From Paenibacillus sp. YYML68 (GTDB lineage Bacteria > Bacillota > Bacilli > Paenibacillales > NBRC-103111): DNA of 64,000 nt. A program made the translations under genes and the position numbers. The notes under the pieces were generated by a model. It ran no database searches and was not told the DNA's origin. It was given only the letters and a program-made list of their open reading frames with translations. Positions 1-8,225 of the stretch are shown here, piece after piece. The stretch covers positions 490,501-554,500 of the forward strand of contig NZ_BQYI01000001.1 of assembly GCF_027923405.1 (NCBI RefSeq), written 5' to 3'. Every line of letters begins with the position of its first letter. Positions within the stretch are counted from its first letter, which is position 1.

Positions 1-930
1 CATTGGGGCTGGATGTGTCTGCTCGGCATCGGCATGATGCTCGGAGGCGTGATCGCCTGGATGGTCGCGGCGACGTCGGTGCTGCTGCCTTACGACGAGG
101 CGTTCCTCGGGATGAGTGGCAGTGAGCTAGATCGGATCAATGAGCACCTGCTGCACTTCATGTCGCATGACCGTATCACGCTGGCCGGGACGATGCTCTC
201 GATCGGCATCCTGTATTACCAGCTCGGCAAGCACGGCCTCCAGTACGGCCTGCATTGGAGCAAGACGGCGCTGCTGCTGTCGGGTGGCGTCGGCTTCTCC
301 AGCTTCTTCCTGTATCTCGGCTACGGCTACTTCGATCCGCTGCACGCCGTCATGGCTGCATTGCTGCTGCCGATGTTCCTGCTCGCCATGCGCGGCAATC
401 CGGACCAGCCTTACCGGCTGCCCGTCAATATGAAGAACGATCGCGCATGGCGGCTTGCACAATGGGGCCAGCTCTGCTTCGTCGTGCTCGGCTTCTCGCT
501 TGCGATCGGTGGCATTACGATAGCCGCTGTCGGCGTGACGTACGTGTTCGTACCAGAGGATCTAGCCTTCATGCAGACGACGGCTGCCGAGCTGGCAGCT
601 GCCAACCCGCGTCTATTGCCGCTCATTGCCCATGACCGGGCCGGCTTCGGCGGCGCGCTGCTGTCTGATGCGCTGGCTCTGACGGTGCTGGCGCTATGGG
701 GGCTGCAGCAGGGCGCCCGCTGGCAATGGTGGACGCTGCTGCTCGGCGGCGCACCTGCCTTCCTCGCCGGTCTCGGCGTCCATCTGGACATCGGCTATAC
801 CGACCTATGGCACTTGTCGCCTGCGATCTTCGCCTTCGGTCTGTATGTGGCTGGCCTTGTTCTGCTGTACCCGTATCTGATGCGACCGGGCACGATGACC
901 GCAACTTCTCGCCGCGCTGTCTCGTCGTAG
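1..930 (+). CDS. Polytopic membrane protein with internal duplication (5' end outside window)
   Basis: The frame is open from the first base of the window, so the true start probably lies upstream; the first ATG is at 13. The visible part has about eight hydrophobic segments. Two halves repeat each other: residues about 11-118 (counting from the ATG at 13) and about 165-275 share the pattern P-x-D-x-AF, EL, LL, HDR, G-x-LLS and a later GY-x(3-6)-H motif. The HDR motif lies at residues 53 and 208, in loops between hydrophobic segments. I do not recognise the family. The duplication suggests two fused copies of a four-helix unit, which is inference. The gene ends 94 bp before a lipoprotein gene on the same strand. 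Confidence 0.7.
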   Translation, partial: HWGWMCLLGIGMMLGGVIAWMVAATSVLLPYDEAFLGMSGSELDRINEHLLHFMSHDRITLAGTMLSIGILYYQLGKHGLQYGLHWSKTALLLSGGVGFSSFFLYLGYGYFDPLHAVMAALLLPMFLLAMRGNPDQPYRLPVNMKNDRAWRLAQWGQLCFVVLGFSLAIGGITIAAVGVTYVFVPEDLAFMQTTAAELAAANPRLLPLIAHDRAGFGGALLSDALALTVLALWGLQQGARWQWWTLLLGGAPAFLAGLGVHLDIGYTDLWHLSPAIFAFGLYVAGLVLLYPYLMRPGTMTATSRRAVSS

Positions 931-1024
931 GTATACAGGGCGCAATAAATAGGCGCGACCTGGTTATGCTAGGAAGTGAGCCGTAAGGCCACATCGAGCA
1001 GTACGCAGGAAGGATGTGCGAAAT

Positions 1025-1864
1025 ATGCGGAATAAGCGCAGTATGATAGCAGTCATGATGGCGATGACCTTGCTTGCAGGGTGTACGTGGTGGGGGAACG
1101 AAGCAGAGCAGGGGAACGGTGCCGCGGGTGGCTCGCAGCAGGAGAAGCCGTCGCATGAAGCCGGGACTCCACCGGATGCGGCTAAGCCAGGCTCGTCTGG
1201 CGATCAGCCACCCAAGAACGGCGGCACTGGTGATGCGGGCGGCGCAAATAGCGGCAGCGATGGCCGCACAGGTGGCGCTGATCCGAAGCCTGCACCGGGC
1301 GGCAGCGCAGCTCCCGCAGACGGTGCGGACAAGCAGCCTGCTGTATGGACGCCGGAGCAGGCCAAGGCCATCATTGCCAAGCAGGCGGACGACGTCGTAG
1401 CTGCATGGAAGGCGAAGGATATGGCGAAGCTGCAGAGCTACGCCCACCCAGAGAAGGGGATTCGGTTCTCACCGGACACGCATGTGGACACCAAGGTCGA
1501 TCAGGTCGTGAAGCCGGACGAGCTGAAGTCGCTCCTCGGCGACAAGAAGAAGCGTGTCTGGGGCGAGCATGACGGCTCGGGAGCGCCGATTGAGCTGACC
1601 TTCGCCGAATATTACGACCAATACGTCTATAAGCATGATTACGCGAAGGCAGAGAAGAAGGCATACAACGAGACGGTCGGCAAGGGCAATACGGTCAACA
1701 ACATTCGCGAGGTGTATCCGAAGGCGGTTGTCGCAGAATACCACTTCAGCGGCTTCGATCCGAAGTTCGAGGGGATGGACTGGGCGAGCCTGCGCCTCGT
1801 ATTCGAGACGCACGATAACGTCTGGAAGCTCGTAGCCATTGTGAATGACAGATGGAGTATTTAG
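1025..1864 (+). CDS. Lipoprotein with Gly/Pro-rich linker and C-terminal globular domain
   Basis: The N terminus has basic residues, a hydrophobic stretch and the lipobox LLAGC, so the mature protein should be lipid-anchored outside the membrane. A low-complexity linker rich in Gly, Pro, Ser, Asp and Lys follows (about residues 25-110). The last 160 residues form a charged alpha/beta domain that begins with helical sequence around KAIIAKQADDVVAAWKAKD and resembles the NTF2-like domains often found on Bacillales lipoproteins. That resemblance is inference. The frame also has a GTG at 1016, but AGGAAGG (1007-1013) is only 2 bases from it and 11 from the ATG at 1025, so the ATG is preferred. A terminator-like hairpin follows. 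No specific function can be named. Confidence 0.75.
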   Translation: MRNKRSMIAVMMAMTLLAGCTWWGNEAEQGNGAAGGSQQEKPSHEAGTPPDAAKPGSSGDQPPKNGGTGDAGGANSGSDGRTGGADPKPAPGGSAAPADGADKQPAVWTPEQAKAIIAKQADDVVAAWKAKDMAKLQSYAHPEKGIRFSPDTHVDTKVDQVVKPDELKSLLGDKKKRVWGEHDGSGAPIELTFAEYYDQYVYKHDYAKAEKKAYNETVGKGNTVNNIREVYPKAVVAEYHFSGFDPKFEGMDWASLRLVFETHDNVWKLVAIVNDRWSI

Positions 1865-1889
1865 ACCTTTATAACATAACGCTGCATGT

Positions 1890-1923
1890 AAGGCTTGCTT
1901 CTTGATTGAAGCGGGCTTTTTTT
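1890..1923 (+). terminator. Rho-independent terminator after the lipoprotein gene
   Basis: GGCTTGCTTC pairs with GAAGCGGGCT (some G-U pairs) around a short loop and is followed by seven T. Confidence 0.6.
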
Positions 1924-2007
1924 CATCGAAAAAAACAAGCGGCAAAGCTACAGCGTAATCGTACGATCACGTCTTCGCTCGCCGCTCGTCAGGCAACATA
2001 CGAACGA

Positions 2008-3654
2008 TCAATATTCAATCCGAATGCTGTGCGACTCCTCGATATAGGTCACCTTGGCGCCGAGCACCTCGGACAAGAGGCGTACAGGAATCATCGTCTG
2101 CTCATCCACGAGCTGTGCGGACACGTCGCCTGCGATCTCCTTGCCTTGGATCGCGTAAGCGGGGCGCGTCGTGTAGAAGGCGACGGTGCGGTCCTTCTTC
2201 GTGTAGATCGCGGCCTTCTGCTCGTCGTTCCAAGTAACCTGTGCCCCGAGCGCCGTGGCAAGGTCGCGCACCCACAGGTACGAGGAGCCGTCGATGACGA
2301 TCGGCTTCACCTGCAGCTCCAGCGGAGCGCCGTCCAGCGTATACCGCTGCTTATTCAGCGAGATCTCGGCCGTATGCGGCACGCTGCTGCGGTCGAGCAG
2401 CTTCAGGTACGCCTGCACGTCGGCGTGCAGCTTATGCTTGCCGACGCCGTCCCCCGGCTCGGTGCGGAACTGCCACTTGCGCTCGAATGCTTCCTTGCCG
2501 CCGCCGCGCTCCGAGGACAGCTTCACATAAGCGGTATAGGTAGTGTCCGGCTGGAGCGGCTCGAGCGGTGTCAGGATGACTTCACGGATAAGATGCTCAT
2601 CGTTGTCCGGCGAGTTGCGCAGCAGCTTCACCTCTTGCCCCTGCTCGTCGGTGACCTTCGCCTCGAGCAGCGTAATCTTCTCATCCGGTCTTGAGCCGGT
2701 CAAGCGGGCGACGATCGGGTAGCCGACCGGATATTCCGCTTCCTTGTGCATGCGGATCGGGTCGGGGTCCTCGTGTCCGTCGAATTGGATCGGGACGTAC
2801 TTGTCACCCGCAGCAGGCGTCACGAGCAGCTCGCGCTTCAGCTCCTCCTCGAAGCCGAATTCGAGCACGACGACCGGACCGACAGCGGCCACGCCGATAT
2901 GCTTCGCCTGCGACAGCAGGAACGGGATGCGGTGATACGGCGCGTCGAACAGCTTGTCGATCGATTCGATCGGCGTCCCTGTATTGTAGGCGACGTCCTC
3001 CGCTACGGAGTCGAAGTAGCCGACATACTCGGCCCGATCGCCGGGCTTAGCACCGATGAAGCCGGGCAGCGAAGACTTCTGGTCGTGCAGCGATACCTCG
3101 GAAGGATCGATCTTATTCATGTAGATATAGTCCGCGTGCAGCTGCGCCGCCATCATCAGATGGGCATCCGCGCTCAGCGGCTGCAGGCCGTACAGCGTCC
3201 GGTAATCGTTGACCGCCCGGACCATCTTCAGCTGCGTCTCCGAATAGTCGGTCGTCGGCTCCTTCACCGCCGTAGCCGCAATCTTGAACGTCCATTGTTG
3301 CTCCGCCTGTTCGTAGCCGGAGAAGTTAATGGACGCCTTCACCTTATGCTCACCGACGGAGTAAGGCTCCTTCGGCACATACGTGACGCTCATCGTTTCG
3401 CGATCGAATTCACCTCGCACTTCCTTGCCGTCGATCGTAAGCGAGATGTAATTCAGGATCGAGAGCTCGGTGCCGAGGTCGCCAATTCGGAAGCCAATCG
3501 TCGGCTTCTGAATCCCAACCTCACCTTGCGGATAAGCATAGTAGCGGAAGGAAGACGACGAAGCATGAGCCGAGGGCAACATAGCGCCGCTGCCAAGTCC
3601 AGCGAGCAAGCACAGGGCGAGCACGAGCTTCATCGTAATGTGTAACAGTTTCAT
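2008..3654 (-). CDS. Secreted CAP-domain (SCP-like) protein with copper amine oxidase N-like C-terminal domain
   Basis: Residues 1-30 form a Sec signal peptide ending near AHAS. An Ig-like segment follows (about 40-125). Residues about 145-265 read as a CAP/SCP-like domain: MVRAVNDYRTLYGLQPL and the later LHADYIYMNK, SLHD and SVAEDV stretches match the family's helix-strand order. Another Ig-like region follows, with two 'TYTAYVKL/WQFRTEP' type strands. The last 80 residues (YTLDGAPLELQVKPIVIDG to the end) are a copper amine oxidase N-like stalk domain, common in Paenibacillus exported proteins and usually structural rather than enzymatic. The start was moved to the ATG at 3654 because GAGGAGGC lies about 11 bases upstream and the signal peptide begins there. 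It is convergent with the lipoprotein gene and probably monocistronic. Confidence 0.85.
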   Translation of the reverse strand: MKLLHITMKLVLALCLLAGLGSGAMLPSAHASSSSFRYYAYPQGEVGIQKPTIGFRIGDLGTELSILNYISLTIDGKEVRGEFDRETMSVTYVPKEPYSVGEHKVKASINFSGYEQAEQQWTFKIAATAVKEPTTDYSETQLKMVRAVNDYRTLYGLQPLSADAHLMMAAQLHADYIYMNKIDPSEVSLHDQKSSLPGFIGAKPGDRAEYVGYFDSVAEDVAYNTGTPIESIDKLFDAPYHRIPFLLSQAKHIGVAAVGPVVVLEFGFEEELKRELLVTPAAGDKYVPIQFDGHEDPDPIRMHKEAEYPVGYPIVARLTGSRPDEKITLLEAKVTDEQGQEVKLLRNSPDNDEHLIREVILTPLEPLQPDTTYTAYVKLSSERGGGKEAFERKWQFRTEPGDGVGKHKLHADVQAYLKLLDRSSVPHTAEISLNKQRYTLDGAPLELQVKPIVIDGSSYLWVRDLATALGAQVTWNDEQKAAIYTKKDRTVAFYTTRPAYAIQGKEIAGDVSAQLVDEQTMIPVRLLSEVLGAKVTYIEESHSIRIEY

Positions 3655-3840
3655 CGGGTAATAAGCCTCCTCAATCGTGAACGATCTGTTTCGGACACAA
3701 GCACACACCATGCATTCGCCTTCTACGGCGCGGATTCCTTCCTTTTTCCGTAAAAACGTCTAATCCTTATTAGAAATGCAGCGGCTACGTTCGTATGGGT
3801 GAAAATGGGAGCTTGACGTTCAGCCTAGCTGTATTATATA

Positions 3841-3877
3841 GTTCATCTGTAGAACAATTAGATTAACGAACTGTTCG
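3841..3877. promoter_or_regulatory. Inverted repeats upstream of the marR-type gene
   Basis: GTTC-N7-GAAC (3841-3855) and CGAACTGTTCG (3867-3877) are two short inverted repeats in the A+T-rich stretch before the MarR gene. MarR proteins often bind palindromes at their own promoters, so these are possible operators. The repeats are visible; the role is inference. Confidence 0.3.
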
Positions 3878-3921
3878 ATCATTGAATTAGATCATTCCAT
3901 ACAGATGGAGCGTGTATTCAC

Positions 3922-4398
3922 ATGGAGCCTATGAACCATTGTTGTAGCATGAAGCAAATTGTCGCCCGCTACGAGGCGGCTTCCTTCACCGTCAATCGTC
4001 GCATCAACGCGATGATCCGGGAGTGTATGCAGGAGGAGCTGACGCTGGACCAGTACTCGATTCTACGTTATATCGGCGATCGTTCGCAGTGTACGTCGTC
4101 GGAGCTGGCCGAGGCGTTCTGTGTCGGCAAAAGCTCGATTACGGCGATCATTACGCGCCTTGCGGCTAAGCGTCTCATCGTGCGGCTGCCCGATGAGAAG
4201 GACCGCCGCGTCACGTACTTGGCGCTGACCGAGGAAGGCAGAAGGCTCAGCGATGTGGTGGAGTCGAGCATTCAGCAGCTGCTGACGCGGCTGATGGAGC
4301 ATTTTCAACCCGAAGAAGCAGAGGCATTCATTGGGACGTACGAGAAGCTGGCGAAGGTGCTGGTGATGGTGGATGAGAAGGGGGATACCGAGGAATGA
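3922..4398 (+). CDS. MarR family transcriptional regulator
   Basis: A 158-residue winged-helix protein. The core LTLDQYSILRYIGDRSQCTSS-ELAEAF-SSITAIITRLAAKRLIVRLPDEKDRRVTYLALTEEGRRL has the MarR recognition helix and the beta-wing with the DxRR motif (EKDRRV, around residues 92-97). Flanking helices (about 10-35 and 110-150) would form the dimer interface. A Cys pair near the N terminus (HCC, residues 6-8) could be redox-active, which is speculation. The stop overlaps the start of the MMPL exporter by 4 bp (ATGA), so the two genes are translationally coupled; the regulator most likely represses this efflux operon in response to a small ligand. Confidence 0.9.
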   Translation: MEPMNHCCSMKQIVARYEAASFTVNRRINAMIRECMQEELTLDQYSILRYIGDRSQCTSSELAEAFCVGKSSITAIITRLAAKRLIVRLPDEKDRRVTYLALTEEGRRLSDVVESSIQQLLTRLMEHFQPEEAEAFIGTYEKLAKVLVMVDEKGDTEE

Positions 4399-7300
4399 GG
4401 ATGATCTTGAAGCTGCGCTGGCTGGTGCTTGTACTATGGCTGGTAGCGCTCGTCGCACTGGTGGCGGCCGCACCGGATATGAAGCAGCTGGTGCGTGACA
4501 AGGGGCAAATTACGGTGCCCGACGGCTACTCGTCGACGATGGCAGCCGAGCTGTTGAAGGAGATGAAGCGAGGGAGCGGAGCAGCTGAGGCTGCGAATGC
4601 GGGCTCGAGTCGGACGTCCGTGCTCGTTCTTCATAACGAGAACGGGCTGAATGAAGCCGACGATCAGCAGATGAAGCGGGCGGTCGAGCTGCTGAAGCAG
4701 GGCAAGGAGCGCTACGGCATTACTTCGGTCACGACGCACCTCGACACCCCGGAGCTGAAGGAGCAGCTGGTGGCGAAGGATGGACGGACGGCGCTGATGC
4801 TTGTGGAGGCGGAGCTTGGCGGTCGTACCCCGGCTGAGCTGCGCGAGGGGCTGTACGAGGCGCTCTCCGATGTGCAGGTGGACCATTATTATACGGGCAA
4901 CTGGCTCATTCAGGAGGATGTGATCGAGAGCTCGGAGGAGGGGCTGAAGAAGACGGAGTGGATTACGCTCGTGTTCATACTAGCGATTCTGCTCGTCGTG
5001 TTCCGCTCGCCGGTCGCGCCGTTCATTCCGCTGTTGACGGTCGGTATTACGTATATCGTATCGCAGTCGATTGTGGCGTTCTTGGTCGATACGGTGAGCT
5101 TCCCGCTGTCTAACTTTACGCAAATCTTCCTGGTGGCGGTGCTGTTCGGTATCGGTACGGACTATTGCATTCTGCTGATCAGCCGCTTCAAGGAGGAGCT
5201 GGTGCGCAGCGGCGGTGATCGAGTCGAAGCGATCGTCGCTTCGTACCGGACGGCGGGGCGGACGGTGTTCTATGCCGGTCTTGCGGTGATGGTTGGCTTC
5301 GCCTCGATCGGCTTCTCGACGTTCGTGCTGTACCGCTCGGCGGTCGCGGTAGCGGTAGGCGTGGCAGTACTGCTGCTGGCGCTCATGACGCTCGTGCCGT
5401 TCTTCATGATGGTGCTCGGTCCGAAGCTGTTCTGGCCGGTGAAGGGCTCGCTCGAGCATAAGCCGAGCAAGCTGTGGGATACGGTCGGGCGCTTCTCGCT
5501 GAAGCGGCCACTGACCGCGCTGCTGATCGTGGCGGCGGTGACGGTTCCGTTCTTGTCGGTGTATGAGGGGTCGACCTCGTTCAATTCGCTCGATGAGATC
5601 GGGGATAAATATCGTTCGGTGAAGGCGTTCAATGTGATCTCGGACAGCTTCGGCCCTGGTGACTCGCTGCCGTCGACGATCGTGATGCGCAAGTCGGACG
5701 GCTGGGCCGGCACGGCGGGGCTCGCCGCTGTCGAGCAGGTGTCCCGCGAGCTGGCGGCTGTGGACGGCGTGAAGCTGGTGCGCAGCGCGACCCGACCGAC
5801 AGGCGAGCCGATCGGCGAGTTCGAGGTCGGGAAGCAGGCGGCCGCGCTGGAGGATGGACTCGGCGAAGGCAGCGACGGCTTGTCGAAGGTCGGCAGTGGT
5901 CTGTCCGAGGCGAGCAGCCAGCTGTCGGACAACGCGCCGAAGCTACAGGAGGCGGTGTCCGGCGCCGATGAGCTGGTCGCAGGCACGACCGAGCTGAAGC
6001 AGGGCGTCGACGAGCTGGCGAGCGGTCTGCTTCAGCTGCAGAAGGGGCTCGCGGACGGCTCGGCAGGAGCGGGTGAGCTAGAGGCGGGGCTTGCGGAGGC
6101 GCAGGCGAGCGCCGAGCAGCTAGCCGCAGGGAGCCGTCAGCTGCAGGCGAGCTATGAGCAGCTGGGCGGCGGGCTGGGACAGCTGACAGAGGCCTATGTC
6201 CAGGTAGCCGGGCAGTCCCAGTCGCTGGCGCAAGGGCTCGCCGATGCCGGTCTAGGCATGCAGGGGCTGGCGGTGAAATATCCGGACCTGCAGCAGGACC
6301 CGGATTACTTGAAGCTGCAGGCGGCGATGAAGCAGCTGCAGTCAGGTGCTGAGCAGCTAAGCGCAGGTCTTGGCGAGCTGAACGCGCAGCTGGCCGGCGT
6401 GGAGCAAGGGCTCAGCCAGGCGAACTCGGGTTACAAGCAGGCCGCAGAGGGTCAGGTGCAGCTGGCCGCAGGACTTGGTGCGCTCGCCCAAGGGATGAGC
6501 GAGCTGCAGAGCGGGATCGCCAAGGCCGCTGACGGCCAGGGCGCGATCGTGAAGAAGCTGCCGGAGCTGAGCGGCGGCTTGGAGCAGCTGTCGTCCGGTC
6601 AGAAGGAGCTGCAGCAGGGCTTCGTGCAGCTGAACGAGCAGCTCGGCGAGCTGACGAGCGGACTGCAGTCGAGCGTAGACGGTCTGAAGCAGCTGGAGGA
6701 CGGCTTGAAGTCGGCGCAGGGCTACCTCGACGGCTTGTCCAGCCCGTCGAACGGACAGCTGTCAGGCTGGTATGCGCCAGAGGAGGCGCTGTCGGATGCT
6801 TCGTTCGTCCAGGCGCTCGATACGTACATGTCCGCCGACCGGACGCTGATGAAGCTGGATGTCGTCTTCAGCGGCAACCCGTATGATGCGGCGACGATGG
6901 CGAAGGTCGACGACCTGAAGGCTGCGGTCGAGCGTGCGGTGCGGACAGCCGGTCTTGCGAATGTGACCTTCGCCATTGATGGAGTGTCCAGCAGCAACCA
7001 TGACCTAAAGACGATATCGGATGCAGACTATTCGCGCACAGCGGTGCTGATGCTTGTCGGCATCGGGCTCATCTTGATCGTGATGTTCCGCTCGATCGTC
7101 ATTCCGATCTATATCACGCTGTCGCTAGTGCTGACATTCTTCACCTCGATGGCAATTACCGAGGTCATCTATGTCGATCTGCTTGGCTTCGCCGGTATTA
7201 GCTGGGCTGTGCCGTTCTTCGGCTTCGTGCTGCTGATGGCGCTCGGCGTCGATTACAGCATCTTCCTGATGGATCGGTTCAAGGAGTACCGCCATCTGCC

Positions 7301-7559
7301 GCCAAGAGAGGCGATTCTGGAGGCGATGCGGAGCATGGGAGCGGTCATCGTCTCGGCTGCGGTCATTCTCGGCGGCACATTCGCTGCGATGCTGCCGTCG
7401 GGAGTCATGTCGCTCCTGCAGATCGCGACGATCGTGCTGTGCGGACTGTTCCTGTACGCATTCATTATGCTGCCGCTGTTCGTGCCGGTGATGGTGCGTA
7501 CGTTCGGCGAGGCGAACTGGTGGCCGTTCATGCGTAAGACGGAGCGGGATGTGGATTAA
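4395..7559 (+). CDS. MMPL/RND-family exporter with a long coiled-coil extracellular domain
   Basis: A 1054-residue protein with the MMPL layout: one N-terminal membrane helix, an outer domain, a bundle of membrane helices (about 180-330) containing FGIGTDYCILLISRFKEE, a second outer domain, and a second bundle (about 875-1040) containing ALGVDYSIFLMDRFKEY. The two GxxxDY motifs carry the Asp residues of the proton relay known in this family. The second outer domain holds an unusually long repeat region (about residues 485-785) with the pattern L-x-x-G-x-x-x-L at seven-residue spacing, as in YhgE/Pip-type proteins, and predicted to form coiled coil. The substrate is unknown; the marR partner suggests a toxic or amphipathic compound. 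A terminator follows. Confidence 0.9.
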   Translation: MRMILKLRWLVLVLWLVALVALVAAAPDMKQLVRDKGQITVPDGYSSTMAAELLKEMKRGSGAAEAANAGSSRTSVLVLHNENGLNEADDQQMKRAVELLKQGKERYGITSVTTHLDTPELKEQLVAKDGRTALMLVEAELGGRTPAELREGLYEALSDVQVDHYYTGNWLIQEDVIESSEEGLKKTEWITLVFILAILLVVFRSPVAPFIPLLTVGITYIVSQSIVAFLVDTVSFPLSNFTQIFLVAVLFGIGTDYCILLISRFKEELVRSGGDRVEAIVASYRTAGRTVFYAGLAVMVGFASIGFSTFVLYRSAVAVAVGVAVLLLALMTLVPFFMMVLGPKLFWPVKGSLEHKPSKLWDTVGRFSLKRPLTALLIVAAVTVPFLSVYEGSTSFNSLDEIGDKYRSVKAFNVISDSFGPGDSLPSTIVMRKSDGWAGTAGLAAVEQVSRELAAVDGVKLVRSATRPTGEPIGEFEVGKQAAALEDGLGEGSDGLSKVGSGLSEASSQLSDNAPKLQEAVSGADELVAGTTELKQGVDELASGLLQLQKGLADGSAGAGELEAGLAEAQASAEQLAAGSRQLQASYEQLGGGLGQLTEAYVQVAGQSQSLAQGLADAGLGMQGLAVKYPDLQQDPDYLKLQAAMKQLQSGAEQLSAGLGELNAQLAGVEQGLSQANSGYKQAAEGQVQLAAGLGALAQGMSELQSGIAKAADGQGAIVKKLPELSGGLEQLSSGQKELQQGFVQLNEQLGELTSGLQSSVDGLKQLEDGLKSAQGYLDGLSSPSNGQLSGWYAPEEALSDASFVQALDTYMSADRTLMKLDVVFSGNPYDAATMAKVDDLKAAVERAVRTAGLANVTFAIDGVSSSNHDLKTISDADYSRTAVLMLVGIGLILIVMFRSIVIPIYITLSLVLTFFTSMAITEVIYVDLLGFAGISWAVPFFGFVLLMALGVDYSIFLMDRFKEYRHLPPREAILEAMRSMGAVIVSAAVILGGTFAAMLPSGVMSLLQIATIVLCGLFLYAFIMLPLFVPVMVRTFGEANWWPFMRKTERDVD

Positions 7560-7634
7560 GACCTGTTCGGGATCGGGGCTTGAGCCGAAGCTGTAGCCTC
7601 GTTCTGCACCGCAGGATCGTTTCGCCTATTCAAG

Positions 7635-7684
7635 CTCTCGACCAACGAGCCGCTGTCCTGCGGCTGGGGTCGGGAGTTTTTTTT
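7635..7684 (+). terminator. Terminator of the marR-MMPL operon
   Basis: CTCTCGACC (7635-7643) pairs with GGTCGGGAG (7668-7676), followed by eight T. Confidence 0.8.
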
Positions 7685-7765
7685 CACCCGGAAATTAGAT
7701 GGTTGTCAGCACGGGAATATGCTCTCTGGGTTAATGCTCGGTCGTGCTGAGCGGCAACGTCTGGG

Positions 7766-7804
7766 TTGACCAATGGCGAATATAGATTTATACTTAATCT
7801 AAAT
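7766..7804 (+). promoter_or_regulatory. Sigma-A promoter with Per-box-like operator over the -10
   Basis: TTGACC (7766-7771) and TATACT (7789-7794) are spaced 17 bp apart. The sequence TTATACTTAATCTAA (7788-7802) lies over the -10 and matches 11 of 14 defined positions of the B. subtilis Per box (TTATAATnATTATAA). A 19-bp form of it (ATTTATA-N5-TCTAAAT, 7786-7804) is shared with the katA promoter. It probably mediates autoregulation of the downstream Fur-family gene. Confidence 0.65.
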
Positions 7805-7832
7805 TCAATTATGAACGCAGGAGAAGGCGCAT

Positions 7833-8225
7833 ATGAATAAACTCAACTTAACCCCACAGCGTAAAGTAATCTACGATATATTGGTTCAGAGCGACGACCA
7901 TCCGACGGCAGCAGAAGTCATCGAGCGGCTGCGGGAGATGGGCCAGCATCTGGCCTACGGCACGGTCTATAATTCGCTGCGCTACTTGACGGACATGGGC
8001 TTGATCCGCGAGCTCAAGCTGGGAGAGGCATCCAGTCGGTACGATGCGCGTATGGAGAATCACCATCATATTCAGTGTGCCGTGTGCGGCAAGGTGGATG
8101 AAGTGCACACGGAGGAGCCAGCCGAATGGCTGAAGGCGATAGAAGCAGAAACGGGCTATACGATCGATCATTCTCATCTGGTATTCGAAGGAGTGTGTTC
8201 GGGATGCAGAGCAGCCGCAAAGTGA
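7833..8225 (+). CDS. Fur/PerR-family metalloregulator (paralogue 1)
   Basis: A 130-residue Fur-family repressor. The N-terminal winged helix ends at TVYNSLRYLTDMGLIRELK; the C-terminal domain has the structural zinc site CAVC and CSGC. Residues equivalent to the PerR iron ligands are present: His in DDHPTA, Asp in GEASSRYD, and two His in NHHHIQC. At the position of PerR Asp104 the aligned residue is Glu (CGKVDEVH against CGKIVDFH), the residue typical of Fur, which by published work on that position would lower peroxide sensitivity. The start is supported by AGGAG 9 bases upstream and a promoter with a Per-box-like site. The 3' end overlaps the next gene by 22 bp, so the two are coupled. Confidence 0.88.
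   Translation: MNKLNLTPQRKVIYDILVQSDDHPTAAEVIERLREMGQHLAYGTVYNSLRYLTDMGLIRELKLGEASSRYDARMENHHHIQCAVCGKVDEVHTEEPAEWLKAIEAETGYTIDHSHLVFEGVCSGCRAAAK

Noticed and set aside
2746-3645. 299-codon plus-strand open frame
   Set aside because: It lies antisense to the CAP-domain gene, has no RBS, and its sequence is a codon-bias artefact rich in Arg and Leu.
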